Shown: positions 25,106 through 34,184 of the stretch, in pieces | Numbering within the stretch: the stretch's first letter is position 1 | Layout: every line of letters begins with the position of its first letter | Origin: Betaproteobacteria bacterium | GTDB lineage: Bacteria > Pseudomonadota > Gammaproteobacteria > Burkholderiales > SG8-39 | Assembly: GCA_947467435.1 (NCBI GenBank) | Contig: CANIIA010000015.1 | Span: 1 to 44,252 of the forward strand | DNA length: 44,252 bases | Direction: 5' to 3' | The notes under the pieces: generated by a model | What the model saw: the letters and a program-made list of their open reading frames with translations, nothing else | What the model was told of the DNA's origin: nothing | Database searches by the model: none | Translations under genes and position numbers: made by a program

Positions 25106-27867
25106 TCGTTCTCCGCAAGCGTCGCGTTGGTTTCGTCGGTCATTTCTTTTAACGCTTGTAGATCAACGCGACACACCGCCTTAAAGTCACACCACTGACA
25201 CGCACCGGGCATCGGATCAACGCGGGCTTCGCCACGCGCAACGTCTTGCGCTAATCGCTCTAAGTCGACACGCCAAACTTCTTGCTGCTCGGCCCAGCTG
25301 TGCGCCGCGTTGGGTAATCGTGCATCGGGTAACACCAACGCGCCTGCATCCATCACGCCGGTGTGTTGCGCGACGCCGATCCATCGCTGCGCGCTCGCGT
25401 TGAGCTGCGCGTACGTAATCGCTTGGGCATCGGGTTCGGTGGTGAGTAAATAGAGAGGCAGCTGTGGCTCTTTTGGACGCGCACCAAACCACGCGCTTCG
25501 CTCAGGATTGCCCGTTTTGTAATCAATCACGACGCGAGATCCTTGCGCGGTTTGATCCACGCGATCGAGCCGTACTTCAAGTTGTAATGGCCCACACTGC
25601 ACGCTGCGCGTGGCTTCGATGTCAGTGACCTCAAATGGCGTGCGCGACCATTCAACTTTTTGGATCCATTGATTGGCCAGTCGTACCAATCGGGCATGCT
25701 CAATGGCGGCAAAATTTTCTGGTAAGGCCCGTGGACGTTGCGTAACGATACGCTGTAACGCCTGCGTGGCTGCTTCTTGTAATTGCGCCTGACGTTGCTC
25801 ATCACTGAGCTGATGTAACGCTTCAGACGTACGCACATGCCGCCAAAAATACGCCAACACCGCATGCACCAGCGTGCCGCGCTCGAGTGCATCCAACCCG
25901 GCATGCGGTTCAAGCAACGCTCGCGCTTGTAATCGATAGCGTACATAAGCGCGAAATGGACACGCTGCTTGATCTTGAATCGCGCCACTGCCACCCGGTG
26001 TGGGACACAGGCCTGACTGTGGATGCACGGGTAATGGCACCCCCATCGTGTCGTGCACAGACTCTGTTTGGCGTGAGGAAAAAATTTGCTTGATCCAATC
26101 GATGTCTTCGACAACAGGTAATGGCACCAGCGGCAGATGGGCAATTAAAGGACTGACCGACAAATCCTGATCTGCATCACGTTGTGGATGTGAAAAAACC
26201 ACTTCAGTTGCAGCACCACACCAGCCAGCGGTGATGCGTCGGTCTAACGCGAGCGATGCTTCCGCGGAGCCTTCAGGAATACCCGCAGCGCGCTGCGCTG
26301 CCATGGGTAACAATGGATTAGGACGGGCACTCAAAGGCCAAGCCTGTGCATGCATCCCCATCACCCACAGATGATCAAATCCAACACTGGCCGATTCGAG
26401 CACACCTAAAATTTGTATCGGTTCATCCTGGGCTTGCGGTTGAAACAACGTATCACGCGCGAAGCGATGTACCTGCGCAAGTGCTGTTCCCAAGCTGTGT
26501 GCCTGCGTGACCCCATCCAAACCACCTACTTCTGCGAGTAACGCTTGCCATTTTTGCCAAGCCTGAAACTGCGCCGAATTTAATGCCTCTTCGCCCGGAA
26601 AACCCAATGCGGTCAGTACCTCATTAAACACTTGTACCCACGCACTCGGCAGTTGTGCGCCTTTCAAACGCTCCCGACGAAATCGTGCATAGGCTGCAAT
26701 CAACCGTTGCAACCACGGGGCCGCTGGCAGATCAGCGCGCTGCAATAAGGTTGCTAACTCATCGAGCGACAACTGCGGCTCTGCATGTCGACGCAACGAC
26801 CAATCGAGTTGCGCACGCGCATCCGCTTCTGAACGCGCACCAGCGATAAACGGCGAACGCAGTAGCGCGCTCACCTGCTCAAAAGACAGTCGCTCACCGG
26901 CCAGCGATAAAAAACCAAGCGCGGCGTGAATCAACGGTTGCTCGGTGAGCGGTGTTCCCAGCGAAATATTAAAAGGTAATGTCGGTGCAGCATGCGCTTG
27001 CGTAAGTGCTGCGGGTTCTAGTACGCGCATGAAATGTCGATACACATCCGCGCGCTGCGTTTGTAGCGCAGGGACCACGATACCAATACGTGGAAGCCGT
27101 CCAGCCGCAAGGCCCTCGGCTAATCGCACACGCGCCCAATGCGCGGCACGCTGGAGTTCATCCTGGGGATCTACCGCAGCCATCCGAACACAGCGCGACG
27201 CTGCTGACTGCACCGCCGATTGCTCAACCTGGATACCGAGCGATTGCAAGGTCATCAACAAAGCGCGTTGCTGCGGCGTGACGATATCAAAACCGTACAA
27301 CACCAAGGCATCAGCACAGCGTAACTGTTTTGTTTCAAACAACGCTCTCACACGATCAACGAGTTGGGCTTGATCCATCCAATCTGAGCGTGCGCAGTTC
27401 TGCCGATAGGCATTCGCCCATGCACGAAACGCTCGGCCGTCGTCGTTGCATGTATCCAGGGTTATCTGCGGCCACAGCTGCCATGCATGCGCTGTGGTCC
27501 ACGCGGCGCTGGCCTGAGCAGCCGTTTCGCTAATGGACAAAAGCGCCGAGTCACCGTCCCAAGCGCGGATCACTTCTTCCCAAAGCAACTGCGCTTGTGC
27601 GGGCGTTAATAGGCGCGGCAAGGAAATCGTCCCGCTGTATAACGCTGCTTCGTATAAGCGCTCGAGCCAACGATTAAAAGGCAATACATCGGGGGCAGCC
27701 CAGACACGATGTCCGGCTTGATACGCCGCTTGATCTAGGCTGCGTTGCAACTCACGCGCCAAACGTAAGTTGGGCGTGAGCACGGTGATGGAGGCACTCG
27801 CCTCTGCGAGCAACCGTGCTTGTAACCCCGCAAACGGGGTCTGGGTAAATTCAGAAGTCGCAGACAT
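25102..27867 (-). CDS. addB: AddB-like helicase/nuclease subunit with C-terminal PD-(D/E)XK nuclease
   Basis: From the ATG at 27867 the product has 921 residues. A longer start at 27906 is possible. It resembles the betaproteobacterial AddB-type 'probable DNA repair protein' family (TIGR03623). The N-terminal part has degenerate helicase features (TVLTPNLRLARELQRSL replaces a full Walker A). The C-terminal nuclease has VVIDYKTG. Cysteines in CPFRAYVRYRL and CQWCDFKAVC match the iron-sulfur staple of AddB-like nucleases. AddB works with AddA in the cytoplasm in end resection. Confidence 0.9.
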   Translation of the reverse strand: MSATSEFTQTPFAGLQARLLAEASASITVLTPNLRLARELQRSLDQAAYQAGHRVWAAPDVLPFNRWLERLYEAALYSGTISLPRLLTPAQAQLLWEEVIRAWDGDSALLSISETAAQASAAWTTAHAWQLWPQITLDTCNDDGRAFRAWANAYRQNCARSDWMDQAQLVDRVRALFETKQLRCADALVLYGFDIVTPQQRALLMTLQSLGIQVEQSAVQSAASRCVRMAAVDPQDELQRAAHWARVRLAEGLAAGRLPRIGIVVPALQTQRADVYRHFMRVLEPAALTQAHAAPTLPFNISLGTPLTEQPLIHAALGFLSLAGERLSFEQVSALLRSPFIAGARSEADARAQLDWSLRRHAEPQLSLDELATLLQRADLPAAPWLQRLIAAYARFRRERLKGAQLPSAWVQVFNEVLTALGFPGEEALNSAQFQAWQKWQALLAEVGGLDGVTQAHSLGTALAQVHRFARDTLFQPQAQDEPIQILGVLESASVGFDHLWVMGMHAQAWPLSARPNPLLPMAAQRAAGIPEGSAEASLALDRRITAGWCGAATEVVFSHPQRDADQDLSVSPLIAHLPLVPLPVVEDIDWIKQIFSSRQTESVHDTMGVPLPVHPQSGLCPTPGGSGAIQDQAACPFRAYVRYRLQARALLEPHAGLDALERGTLVHAVLAYFWRHVRTSEALHQLSDEQRQAQLQEAATQALQRIVTQRPRALPENFAAIEHARLVRLANQWIQKVEWSRTPFEVTDIEATRSVQCGPLQLEVRLDRVDQTAQGSRVVIDYKTGNPERSAWFGARPKEPQLPLYLLTTEPDAQAITYAQLNASAQRWIGVAQHTGVMDAGALVLPDARLPNAAHSWAEQQEVWRVDLERLAQDVARGEARVDPMPGACQWCDFKAVCRVDLQALKEMTDETNATLAENE

Positions 27868-27936
27868 AGCGGCGATGATAGATGAGCGCAGGCGCAAGCC
27901 ATGCACTTGCCAATAAATGGTTCAAGCTCGAAGAAA

Positions 27937-28260
27937 TTAACGCTCGAGCAGCGCGCGCTTGTTGGGCTTATTTTTCCAAAGATCCGCATCCGGCAACGCG
28001 GGCTGACGCTCAAGAATCGGCTTCCATTGTTTGGCGAGCGTGGCGTTCAGCGCAATCCATTCATGCTGCGCATCGGGCACATCATCTTCCGCACAAATGG
28101 CCTCGACCGGACATTCCGCCACGCACAATGTGCAGTCAATGCACTCATCCGGATCGATCACCAGCATGTTTGGCCCCTCACGAAAACAGTCCACTGGGCA
28201 AACGTCCACGCAGTCGGTGTATTTGCAAAGGATGCAGTTTTCGGTAACAACGTAGGTCAT
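27937..28260 (-). CDS. fdxA: 7Fe ferredoxin
   Basis: From the ATG at 28260 the product has 107 residues. It begins [25 protein letters not shown], with cysteines at 9, 17 and 21 and an extra one at 12, and continues with the second motif [14 protein letters not shown] (40, 43, 46, 50). This is the FdxA pattern that binds one 3Fe-4S and one 4Fe-4S cluster. Such ferredoxins carry electrons at low potential in the cytoplasm. In-frame sequence upstream of 28260 is not ferredoxin-like. The gene is divergent from trxA and 69 bases ahead of addB on the same strand. Confidence 0.95.
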   Translation of the reverse strand: MTYVVTENCILCKYTDCVDVCPVDCFREGPNMLVIDPDECIDCTLCVAECPVEAICAEDDVPDAQHEWIALNATLAKQWKPILERQPALPDADLWKNKPNKRALLER

Positions 28261-28321
28261 GGTGCGATCCGAGACACGCAATACAAACGGTCTGTAAACA
28301 AACAGGGAGCAAAAGCAAACA

Positions 28322-28357
28322 AAACGGAACAAACGGAACAAACGGCACAAATGGAAC
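28322..28357. repeat. four tandem 9-bp repeats in the fdxA/trxA divergent gap
   Basis: AAACGGAAC, AAACGGAAC, AAACGGCAC and AAATGGAAC run head to tail (28322-28330, 28331-28339, 28340-28348 and 28349-28357). They lie 62-97 bases upstream of the fdxA ATG. A further ACAAACGG occurs nearby. A TGGGG/CCCCA pair (28360-28364 and 28376-28380) follows. Binding sites for a regulator or a slipped-strand repeat are both possible. Confidence 0.8.
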
Positions 28358-28525
28358 GATGGGGAAAACAAAAAACCCCAAAGAATCCGTATGTTAGCAT
28401 GGACGCTTGTTTTCCCCTCCGGTATCCCCATAATTGAACGCTTACGTTGGTTGGTGCGCCCACTGTGCCACTCGCCTCGTACTGCCGCACTGACTGACCC
28501 CCTACGTTTACCCCCCCGAGGAGCC

Positions 28526-28855
28526 ATGAGTAGCCCCGATATCCATCACGTCACTGACGCAACGTTTGAACCCGAAGTACTCCAAGCGGACGTTCCTGTT
28601 TTGCTCGATTACTGGGCGGAATGGTGCGGCCCATGCAAATCGATTGCACCGATATTGGACGAAGTGGCGCGCGAATATGCGGGTCGCGTCAAAGTGGTCA
28701 AACTCAACGTCGATGACAACCAAGCAACGCCCGCCAAATTTGGTGTGCGAGGTATCCCCACCTTAATGTTGTTCCGTAATGGCAATGTGGAAGCAACCAA
28801 GGTTGGCGCGCTATCAAAATCGCAACTCACTGCCTTTCTTGACAGCAATATCTAA
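28526..28855 (+). CDS. trxA: thioredoxin
   Basis: From the ATG at 28526 (preceded by GAGGAG) the product has 109 residues. It has the active site WCGPCK with Cys34 and Cys37, and the cis-proline segment [14 protein letters not shown]. Thioredoxin reduces protein disulfides in the cytoplasm with electrons from thioredoxin reductase. The trxA then rho order is common in proteobacteria. An upstream in-frame start at 28391 would add unrelated residues. The start and length match the family. Confidence 0.95.
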   Translation: MSSPDIHHVTDATFEPEVLQADVPVLLDYWAEWCGPCKSIAPILDEVAREYAGRVKVVKLNVDDNQATPAKFGVRGIPTLMLFRNGNVEATKVGALSKSQLTAFLDSNI

Positions 28856-28870
28856 ACCGCTTAGTCTCAA

Positions 28871-28945
28871 TACACCCTGCGCCATCAATCAGCCCCATAA
28901 GGGCTGATTGGCGCTAGTCGTACACCCCGCGCCAGGGTCAGGCGC
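28871..28945 (+). promoter_or_regulatory. rho leader: hairpin and repeats between trxA and rho
   Basis: CAATCAGCCC (28886-28895) and GGGCTGATTG (28901-28910) form a ten-pair hairpin with a five-base loop and no following T-run. TACACCCTGCGCCA (28871-28884) and TACACCCCGCGCCA (28921-28934) are 14-base direct repeats, 13 of 14 alike, and GCGCC/GGCGC (28929-28933 and 28941-28945) can form a second stem. In E. coli rho is autoregulated in its leader. A similar role here is an inference. Confidence 0.55.
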
Positions 28946-29008
28946 AATCCCCAAAAAACGTTCCGCAGTTCCCCCGCAGTTTCGACTGCTCATTTTCTGG
29001 CGCTCGCC

Positions 29009-30265
29009 ATGCAATTATCAGAACTAAAGCAACTACACGTCACACAGCTCGTGGAAATGGCTGTTGAAAACGAAATCGAAGGCGCCAATCGCCTGCGCAA
29101 GCTAGAACTCGTTTTTGCCTTACTCAAAAATCGCGCCAAAAAAGGTGAAGCGATTTTTGGTGATGGCACGCTCGAAGTACTGCCCGACGGATTTGGTTTT
29201 CTGCGCGCACCCGACACCAGCTATTTAGCGAGCACCGACGACATTTATGTCAGCCCTTCACAAATTCGCCGCTTCAATCTGCACACCGGCGACAGCATTG
29301 AAGGCGAAATTCGTATCCCCAAAGAAGGCGAGCGCTACTTTGCCTTAGTCAAAGTCGATAAGGTCAATGGTGGTGCGCCGGAATTGGCCAAAGCCAAAAT
29401 CCTGTTTGAAAACCTCACCCCACTTCATCCAGATGAGCACTTACATCTGGAACGCGATATCAAGGCCGAAGAAAATATTACGGGCCGTATCATCGATATC
29501 ATTGCGCCGATTGGTAAAGGTCAACGCGGTTTAATCGTAAGCCCGCCCAAGGCGGGAAAAACCGTTTTAATGCAGCACATTGCTCACGCCATCACCAGCA
29601 ATCATCCGGAAGCGGTCATGATGGTGTTGCTGATCGATGAGCGCCCCGAAGAAGTCACTGAAATGCAACGCACCGTCCGCGGTGAGGTGGTGGCTTCCAC
29701 TTTCGATGAACCCGCATCGCGTCACGTGCAGGTCGCCGAAATGGTGATTGAAAAAGCCAAGCGCTTGGTTGAGCACAAAAAAGATGTGGTGATTTTGCTC
29801 GACTCAATTACGCGACTCGCTCGCGCCTACAACGCCGTTCAACCCGCCTCGGGCAAAGTACTAAGCGGTGGTGTCGATGCCAACGCGTTACAAAAACCGA
29901 AACGCTTTTTCGGCGCTGCGCGCAACATCGAAGAGGGTGGCAGTCTCACCATTATCGCCACCGCGCTGATCGATACCGGTAGCCGCATGGATGAAGTGAT
30001 TTACGAAGAATTTAAAGGTACCGGCAATCTAGAAATTCACCTCGATCGTCGCATGGCGGAAAAACGTATTTATCCCGCCATCAACGTCAACCGCTCCGGT
30101 ACGCGTCGCGAAGAATTACTCATCGAGCCAGTCAACCTGCAAAAAATATGGGTGCTGCGCAAGCTCCTCTACCCGATGGATGAAATCGAAGCCGCTGAAT
30201 TTCTGATCGATAAAGTCCGCTCGAGCAAAAATAACGCCGAATTTTTTGACGCGATGCGCCGCTAA
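29009..30265 (+). CDS. rho: transcription termination factor Rho
   Basis: The 418-residue product has the family start ([18 protein letters not shown]), the N-terminal RNA-binding cold-shock-like domain with [16 protein letters not shown], the Walker [11 protein letters not shown], and Walker [18 protein letters not shown]. The R-loop and arginine finger are in the C-terminal domain. Rho is a hexameric ATP-driven RNA translocase that ends transcription at C-rich sites. Length and motifs match Rho of about 419 residues. Confidence 0.97.
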   Translation: MQLSELKQLHVTQLVEMAVENEIEGANRLRKLELVFALLKNRAKKGEAIFGDGTLEVLPDGFGFLRAPDTSYLASTDDIYVSPSQIRRFNLHTGDSIEGEIRIPKEGERYFALVKVDKVNGGAPELAKAKILFENLTPLHPDEHLHLERDIKAEENITGRIIDIIAPIGKGQRGLIVSPPKAGKTVLMQHIAHAITSNHPEAVMMVLLIDERPEEVTEMQRTVRGEVVASTFDEPASRHVQVAEMVIEKAKRLVEHKKDVVILLDSITRLARAYNAVQPASGKVLSGGVDANALQKPKRFFGAARNIEEGGSLTIIATALIDTGSRMDEVIYEEFKGTGNLEIHLDRRMAEKRIYPAINVNRSGTRREELLIEPVNLQKIWVLRKLLYPMDEIEAAEFLIDKVRSSKNNAEFFDAMRR

Positions 30266-30291
30266 GGCATCGCCGGTACCCTCGCGCAGGC

Positions 30292-30329
30292 TGTTGGCTA
30301 GTCTGGCGGGCATAGGCCAGGCGCCAACA
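30292..30329 (+). terminator. hairpin after rho (possible 3' structure)
   Basis: TGTTGGC (30292-30298) and GCCAACA (30323-30329) form an outer stem; CTGGC (30303-30307) and GCCAG (30316-30320) form an inner stem. No T-run follows, so it may protect the 3' end or terminate with Rho. It lies just upstream of the rpmE2 promoter. Confidence 0.35.
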
Positions 30330-30333
30330 AGGC

Positions 30334-30362
30334 TTGCCCTAACCCGCTGATTTTTGTATAAT
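30334..30362 (+). promoter_or_regulatory. sigma70-type promoter of rpmE2
   Basis: TTGCCC (30334-30339) and the perfect -10 TATAAT (30357-30362) have the ideal 17-base spacing and lie 54 bases before the rpmE2 ATG. Confidence 0.75.
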
Positions 30363-30415
30363 TCGCCCCCTTTTATCGCGTGCCGGCACAACCCCGGCAT
30401 TCACTAGGATTGCTC

Positions 30416-30679
30416 ATGAAAGCCTCTGGACACCCCGAATACCGCAGCGTGATCTTCACCGACACGAGCTGCAACTTCTCCTTCCTCACGCGTTCGTGCA
30501 TGGACACCAAAGGTCGCGACACCATGAAATGGGAAGACGGCAACGAGTATCCCGTGGTGAAAATCGAGGTCTCTTCTGAGTCGCATCCCTTTTTTACGGG
30601 TAAGCACAAAGTGGTGGACACCGCCGGCCGAATCGAAAAGTTCAATCGTCGCTACGGCAGCAAGGCCAAGAAAGCCTAA
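30416..30679 (+). CDS. rpmE2: 50S ribosomal protein L31 type B
   Basis: From the ATG at 30416 the product has 87 residues and matches type B L31, for example [20 protein letters not shown] and [20 protein letters not shown]. It lacks the zinc-binding cysteine set of type A. Type B often replaces the zinc form under zinc limitation, but here it may be the only copy. A strong promoter lies upstream, and a Rho-independent terminator follows. Confidence 0.95.
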   Translation: MKASGHPEYRSVIFTDTSCNFSFLTRSCMDTKGRDTMKWEDGNEYPVVKIEVSSESHPFFTGKHKVVDTAGRIEKFNRRYGSKAKKA

Positions 30680-30694
30680 GCACGGCGGCGCACC

Positions 30695-30723
30695 AAAAAG
30701 GCAGCCTCTGGGCTGCCTTTTTT
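30695..30723 (+). terminator. Rho-independent terminator of rpmE2
   Basis: GGCAGCC (30700-30706), a TCTG loop, then GGCTGCC (30711-30717) and a run of six T (30718-30723) form a classical terminator. Confidence 0.92.
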
Positions 30724-30751
30724 ATTGGCGTCAAATCCCGACCTAAAAACG

Positions 30752-32374
30752 ATGCGCTTTACCAGCCGCGCCACCCCACCCACCCCCGCCGTTTTGACGG
30801 CATTGGTGTTGGCCTTTGCGCTGCCTGGACTGTTCAACCACGACCCTTGGAAAGCGTTCGATGTGATCAGCATCGAACTCATTCAGCAAATGCATCGTAC
30901 GGGTCAATGGCTCGTGCCGCAGCTGGCCGGCGAAGCTTGGCTACAAACCTCTCCGCTCTACCTATGGGTGGGTTTGCTGTTCGCAAAATTCGGGCTTGCC
31001 CTCAGCGTGCCACTGCATGCAATGGTGCGTCTCGCTAGCCTTCTCTGTTTAGGGATTGCTTGCGTGAATTTGTATCGAAGCGCGGCACGTTCGGCGATCC
31101 GTCCAGCGGATGCCCCCACCAGCGCGTCTGCCGCGGTGGTGCTTTTGATCGGCTGCGTCGGGCTCATGGTGCATGCCCATGAAGCCATCAGTGATCTCGC
31201 GAGCCTAGCGGCGATGAGCGTTGGGTTTGCCGCGCTCAGTCGCGGCGCAGAACGTCCGGTGCGCCGCGGTTTACTCTGCGCCATCGCACTTGCAGCGTGC
31301 TTTTTGGGTGGCGGGGTGGTCCCCGCACTGGGTCTGAGCGCAGCGATCGTGGCGCGTAGTTTTTTTGCTCCCGATGCACACGATGCCGCGCAACGTCGCT
31401 TTGCGTTCATTGCGCTACTCATTGGTTGTGCGCTTGCTGCGGCTTGGCCGGTGTTACTGATCGTTCAAACGCCCATTGCATTTTCATTGTGGTCCAGTCA
31501 CACATTTCAGTCGACGCACACCTTCGCCTCCAGCTTGTCGTACTTCTTACAGGTATCAGTGTGGTTTCTGTGGCCGGCTTGGCCCTTGGCCTTATGGTTG
31601 TTGTGGCTACGGCGTGGTCAATGGCTCACGCCGGGTTTAGTGGCCCCCCTGGTGGCATTGGTTGTCATGACGTTGACACTCATCCTGCGCGGCGCGCATG
31701 AAGACATCGATCTCTTGGCGTTGATTGCACCTGTCGTGTTGCTCGCCGCGCAAGCCGTCCCGCACGTCCGACGAGGCGCAGCCGCTGCGCTCGATTGGTT
31801 TGGCGTCACTACATTCACACTTTGTGCTGCGTTGGTTTGGTTAGGCTATATCGCGATGCTCACCGGCTGGCCTGTAAAAATCGCCTACAACTTTGCCAAG
31901 ATCGCCCCCGGATTTACTTATCAATTTGCGCTCGGCCCCGCGCTCATCGCAGCCACACTCACGATCGTTTGGCTTTTGTTTGCGCTGCGATTACCTCCTG
32001 CACCCACCCGTAGTGTGGTGCGTTGGGCCGCAGGGATCGCCTTACTTTGGGGCTGTGTCGCGCTCCTTTGGATGCCTTGGGTTGAGCATCAGCGTTCTTA
32101 TCGCCAAGTGGCTATGCAGTTAGGCACACTGGTTACTGCACAACGCACGTGCATCGACGCCCATAGCGTTGGCGCGCCTCAACGTGCCGCGCTCAGTTAC
32201 CACGCGGGTTTACCTTTACGTACGCAACAGACCGAGCCCTGTTTGTATCGCCTAGATCAAACGCATCCGCAACGTCGCCAAGCATTGGCGCCCAGCCCAT
32301 GGATACTCGTTTCAGAATTAAGTCGCGCAGGCGATAAGAACGAACACTTCCGTCTCTATCGTCGCCAGCCTTAA
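30752..32374 (+). CDS. ArnT/GT39-like membrane glycosyltransferase
   Basis: From the ATG at 30752 the product has 540 residues with about ten membrane segments. The first periplasmic loop carries HDPWKAFDVISIELIQQMH, then TGQWLVPQLAGEAWLQTSPLYLW, which is the arrangement of polyprenyl-phosphate-dependent GT39/ArnT-like transferases. In related proteins the stretch after HDPWK holds an acidic pair (DE or ED); here it reads AFD, so the first acidic residue appears lost. Such enzymes move a sugar from a lipid carrier onto lipid or protein in the periplasm. The target is unknown. The gene ends nine bases before pgi. Confidence 0.75.
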   Translation: MRFTSRATPPTPAVLTALVLAFALPGLFNHDPWKAFDVISIELIQQMHRTGQWLVPQLAGEAWLQTSPLYLWVGLLFAKFGLALSVPLHAMVRLASLLCLGIACVNLYRSAARSAIRPADAPTSASAAVVLLIGCVGLMVHAHEAISDLASLAAMSVGFAALSRGAERPVRRGLLCAIALAACFLGGGVVPALGLSAAIVARSFFAPDAHDAAQRRFAFIALLIGCALAAAWPVLLIVQTPIAFSLWSSHTFQSTHTFASSLSYFLQVSVWFLWPAWPLALWLLWLRRGQWLTPGLVAPLVALVVMTLTLILRGAHEDIDLLALIAPVVLLAAQAVPHVRRGAAAALDWFGVTTFTLCAALVWLGYIAMLTGWPVKIAYNFAKIAPGFTYQFALGPALIAATLTIVWLLFALRLPPAPTRSVVRWAAGIALLWGCVALLWMPWVEHQRSYRQVAMQLGTLVTAQRTCIDAHSVGAPQRAALSYHAGLPLRTQQTEPCLYRLDQTHPQRRQALAPSPWILVSELSRAGDKNEHFRLYRRQP

Positions 32375-32383
32375 CACGCCACG

Positions 32384-33892
32384 ATGCCCAACTCCACCTC
32401 AACACTCTCACACAGCGCGGCATGGCAAGCGTTGGTTGAACACGCAGCGTCCGCAGAGATTGCTTCGCTGACGCAGTTAGTGCAGCACGATCCGGCACGT
32501 CAAACCCGCTTTCAACGACACGGGGTTGGCATGTGTTTGGATTTTGCATTTGAGCGCGTCAACGACACCACGCTGCGCTTACTTGAATTACTCGCTCACC
32601 AACAAGCCTGGACGCAATGGCGTACCCGCATGTTCGCCGGTGAGCCCATCAACACCACCGAAGCACGAGCCGCCTGGCACGTGGCCCTACGCGGCACACT
32701 CACTCACCGCCCCGCGCACTGCGATACCGATCATGCACGTACCGTGCAATTAGCCGAAGCCATTCGTCAAGGTACGCGTCATGGAGCGACCGGAAAAAAA
32801 TTCACGCATCTCGTTCATATGGGCACTGGCGGCTCTGACTTAGGACCGCGCTTACTCGTTGATGCGCTTGGTTCTTTCAACGCGCAACGCTTTCGAGTCG
32901 ACTTTGTATCGAATATGGATCCGGTGGCTTTGGATCGTGTGCTCGCGCAATGTGACCCTGCGCAAACGCTGATCGTCTTGGCCTCAAAGTCATTCACCAC
33001 ACAAGAAACCATCACCAACGCCAGTGCCGCGCGCGATTGGTTGATCGCGGGCTTGCCGGGCGGTGCTGATTGGCGTCAACACATGGTCGCTGCAACCAGT
33101 CACGCAGAAGCTGCGCGTGCGTTTGGAATTCATACACAAGACATTCTCTCTGTACCCGTGTGGGTCGGCGGACGCTATTCAATTTGGTCTGCCATTGGAC
33201 TGACGCCCATGATCGTGATCGGCCCAACAGCCTTTGCCGCGTTTCTTGCAGGGGGCGCAGACATGGATCAGCACTTCTTACACGCGCCCTTTGCACAAAA
33301 TCTACCGGCATTACTCGCGCTATTGGGCGTCTGGAATATTAATTTTCTGGATGCACACACCTTAGCCGTGTTGCCCTATGCGCATGCATTGACACAACTG
33401 CCAGCGTACTTGCAACAGTTGGACATGGAATCCAACGGTAAATCCATCGATCGCGATGGACGACCCATTGATTACGCCACTGCACCGGTAGTCTGGGGCG
33501 CAGCTGGCACTGTCGGTCAGCACTCATTTCATCAGCTCTTACATCAAGGAACGCTGTGTGTGCCGTGTGAGTTCATTACCGTCGATACCCCCATGGGCGA
33601 TGTAACGCGACATCACATTCTCAACGCCAACGCGAGCGCACAAGCTCAAGCGCTAGCGCTTGGTCGTCCAGCCGACGGGCTCAAGCCTTGGCAACTGCAT
33701 CCTGGAAATCGCCCCAGCCTCACACTGCGCTTGGCCAAGCTCGATGCCCACACCTTGGGTGCACTGATTGCCCTATACGAGCATAAAGTGTTCATGCAAG
33801 GCTGCATCTGGAACATCAATAGCTTCGATCAATTTGGCGTGGAGTACGGCAAACAACTGGCCGCCGAACAACTGCGTCCCCTTCAACGCTAA
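32384..33892 (+). CDS. pgi: glucose-6-phosphate isomerase
   Basis: The 502-residue product has the family signatures: GTGGSDLGPRLL for the substrate phosphate region, VGGRYSIWSAIGL (signature 1), SNGKSIDRDG and NINSFDQFGVEYGKQL (signature 2, with the catalytic lysine). It interconverts glucose 6-phosphate and fructose 6-phosphate in the cytoplasm. The ATG at 32384 lies nine bases after the glycosyltransferase stop, so the two genes are probably cotranscribed. Confidence 0.96.
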   Translation: MPNSTSTLSHSAAWQALVEHAASAEIASLTQLVQHDPARQTRFQRHGVGMCLDFAFERVNDTTLRLLELLAHQQAWTQWRTRMFAGEPINTTEARAAWHVALRGTLTHRPAHCDTDHARTVQLAEAIRQGTRHGATGKKFTHLVHMGTGGSDLGPRLLVDALGSFNAQRFRVDFVSNMDPVALDRVLAQCDPAQTLIVLASKSFTTQETITNASAARDWLIAGLPGGADWRQHMVAATSHAEAARAFGIHTQDILSVPVWVGGRYSIWSAIGLTPMIVIGPTAFAAFLAGGADMDQHFLHAPFAQNLPALLALLGVWNINFLDAHTLAVLPYAHALTQLPAYLQQLDMESNGKSIDRDGRPIDYATAPVVWGAAGTVGQHSFHQLLHQGTLCVPCEFITVDTPMGDVTRHHILNANASAQAQALALGRPADGLKPWQLHPGNRPSLTLRLAKLDAHTLGALIALYEHKVFMQGCIWNINSFDQFGVEYGKQLAAEQLRPLQR

Positions 33893-33911
33893 GCGTCTAG
33901 GAGAACCCACC

Positions 33912-34118
33912 ATGGACCACGAAACATTCAACCTCAGCATCCGAAAATTTCTGAAAATGGTCGGGGTGAATTCACAACGCGAAATCGAACAAGCTGTGTT
34001 TAGCGCCCTCGCTGCAGGCCAACTCAAGGGCGACGAAACCCTACAAGCGCGAGTGACACTCGAGATTCCACAGCTCAACCTCAAAGTACCGTTCGAGGGC
34101 GAGGTCAAGTTAAAATAA
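33912..34118 (+). CDS. DUF6494 family protein
   Basis: This 68-residue product begins MDHETFNLSIRKFLKMVGVNSQREIEQ and ends with an IPQLNLKVPFEGEVKLK strand, which is the DUF6494 pattern. AGGAG precedes the ATG. It is a small, soluble, alpha/beta protein with no known function. It lies 19 bases after pgi and 66 bases before the FAD-dependent dehydrogenase gene, so it may belong to a unit with them. Confidence 0.87.
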   Translation: MDHETFNLSIRKFLKMVGVNSQREIEQAVFSALAAGQLKGDETLQARVTLEIPQLNLKVPFEGEVKLK

Positions 34119-34184
34119 TCCGAATTGGACCGTGTGCTCACCGAGCACAGCGCCCCACCCCGTCTGATATCGAGGAGCCTCCGA

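Noticed and set aside
25527..26144. Minus-strand open frame of 205 codons inside addB
   Set aside because: It is an alternative frame of a clearly coding gene and is rich in unlikely residues (Cys, Arg, Trp).
28178..28381. Minus-strand frame encoding a repeated FVPFVPFV peptide
   Set aside because: The peptide repeat is a by-product of the 9-bp DNA repeats and overlaps fdxA in another frame.
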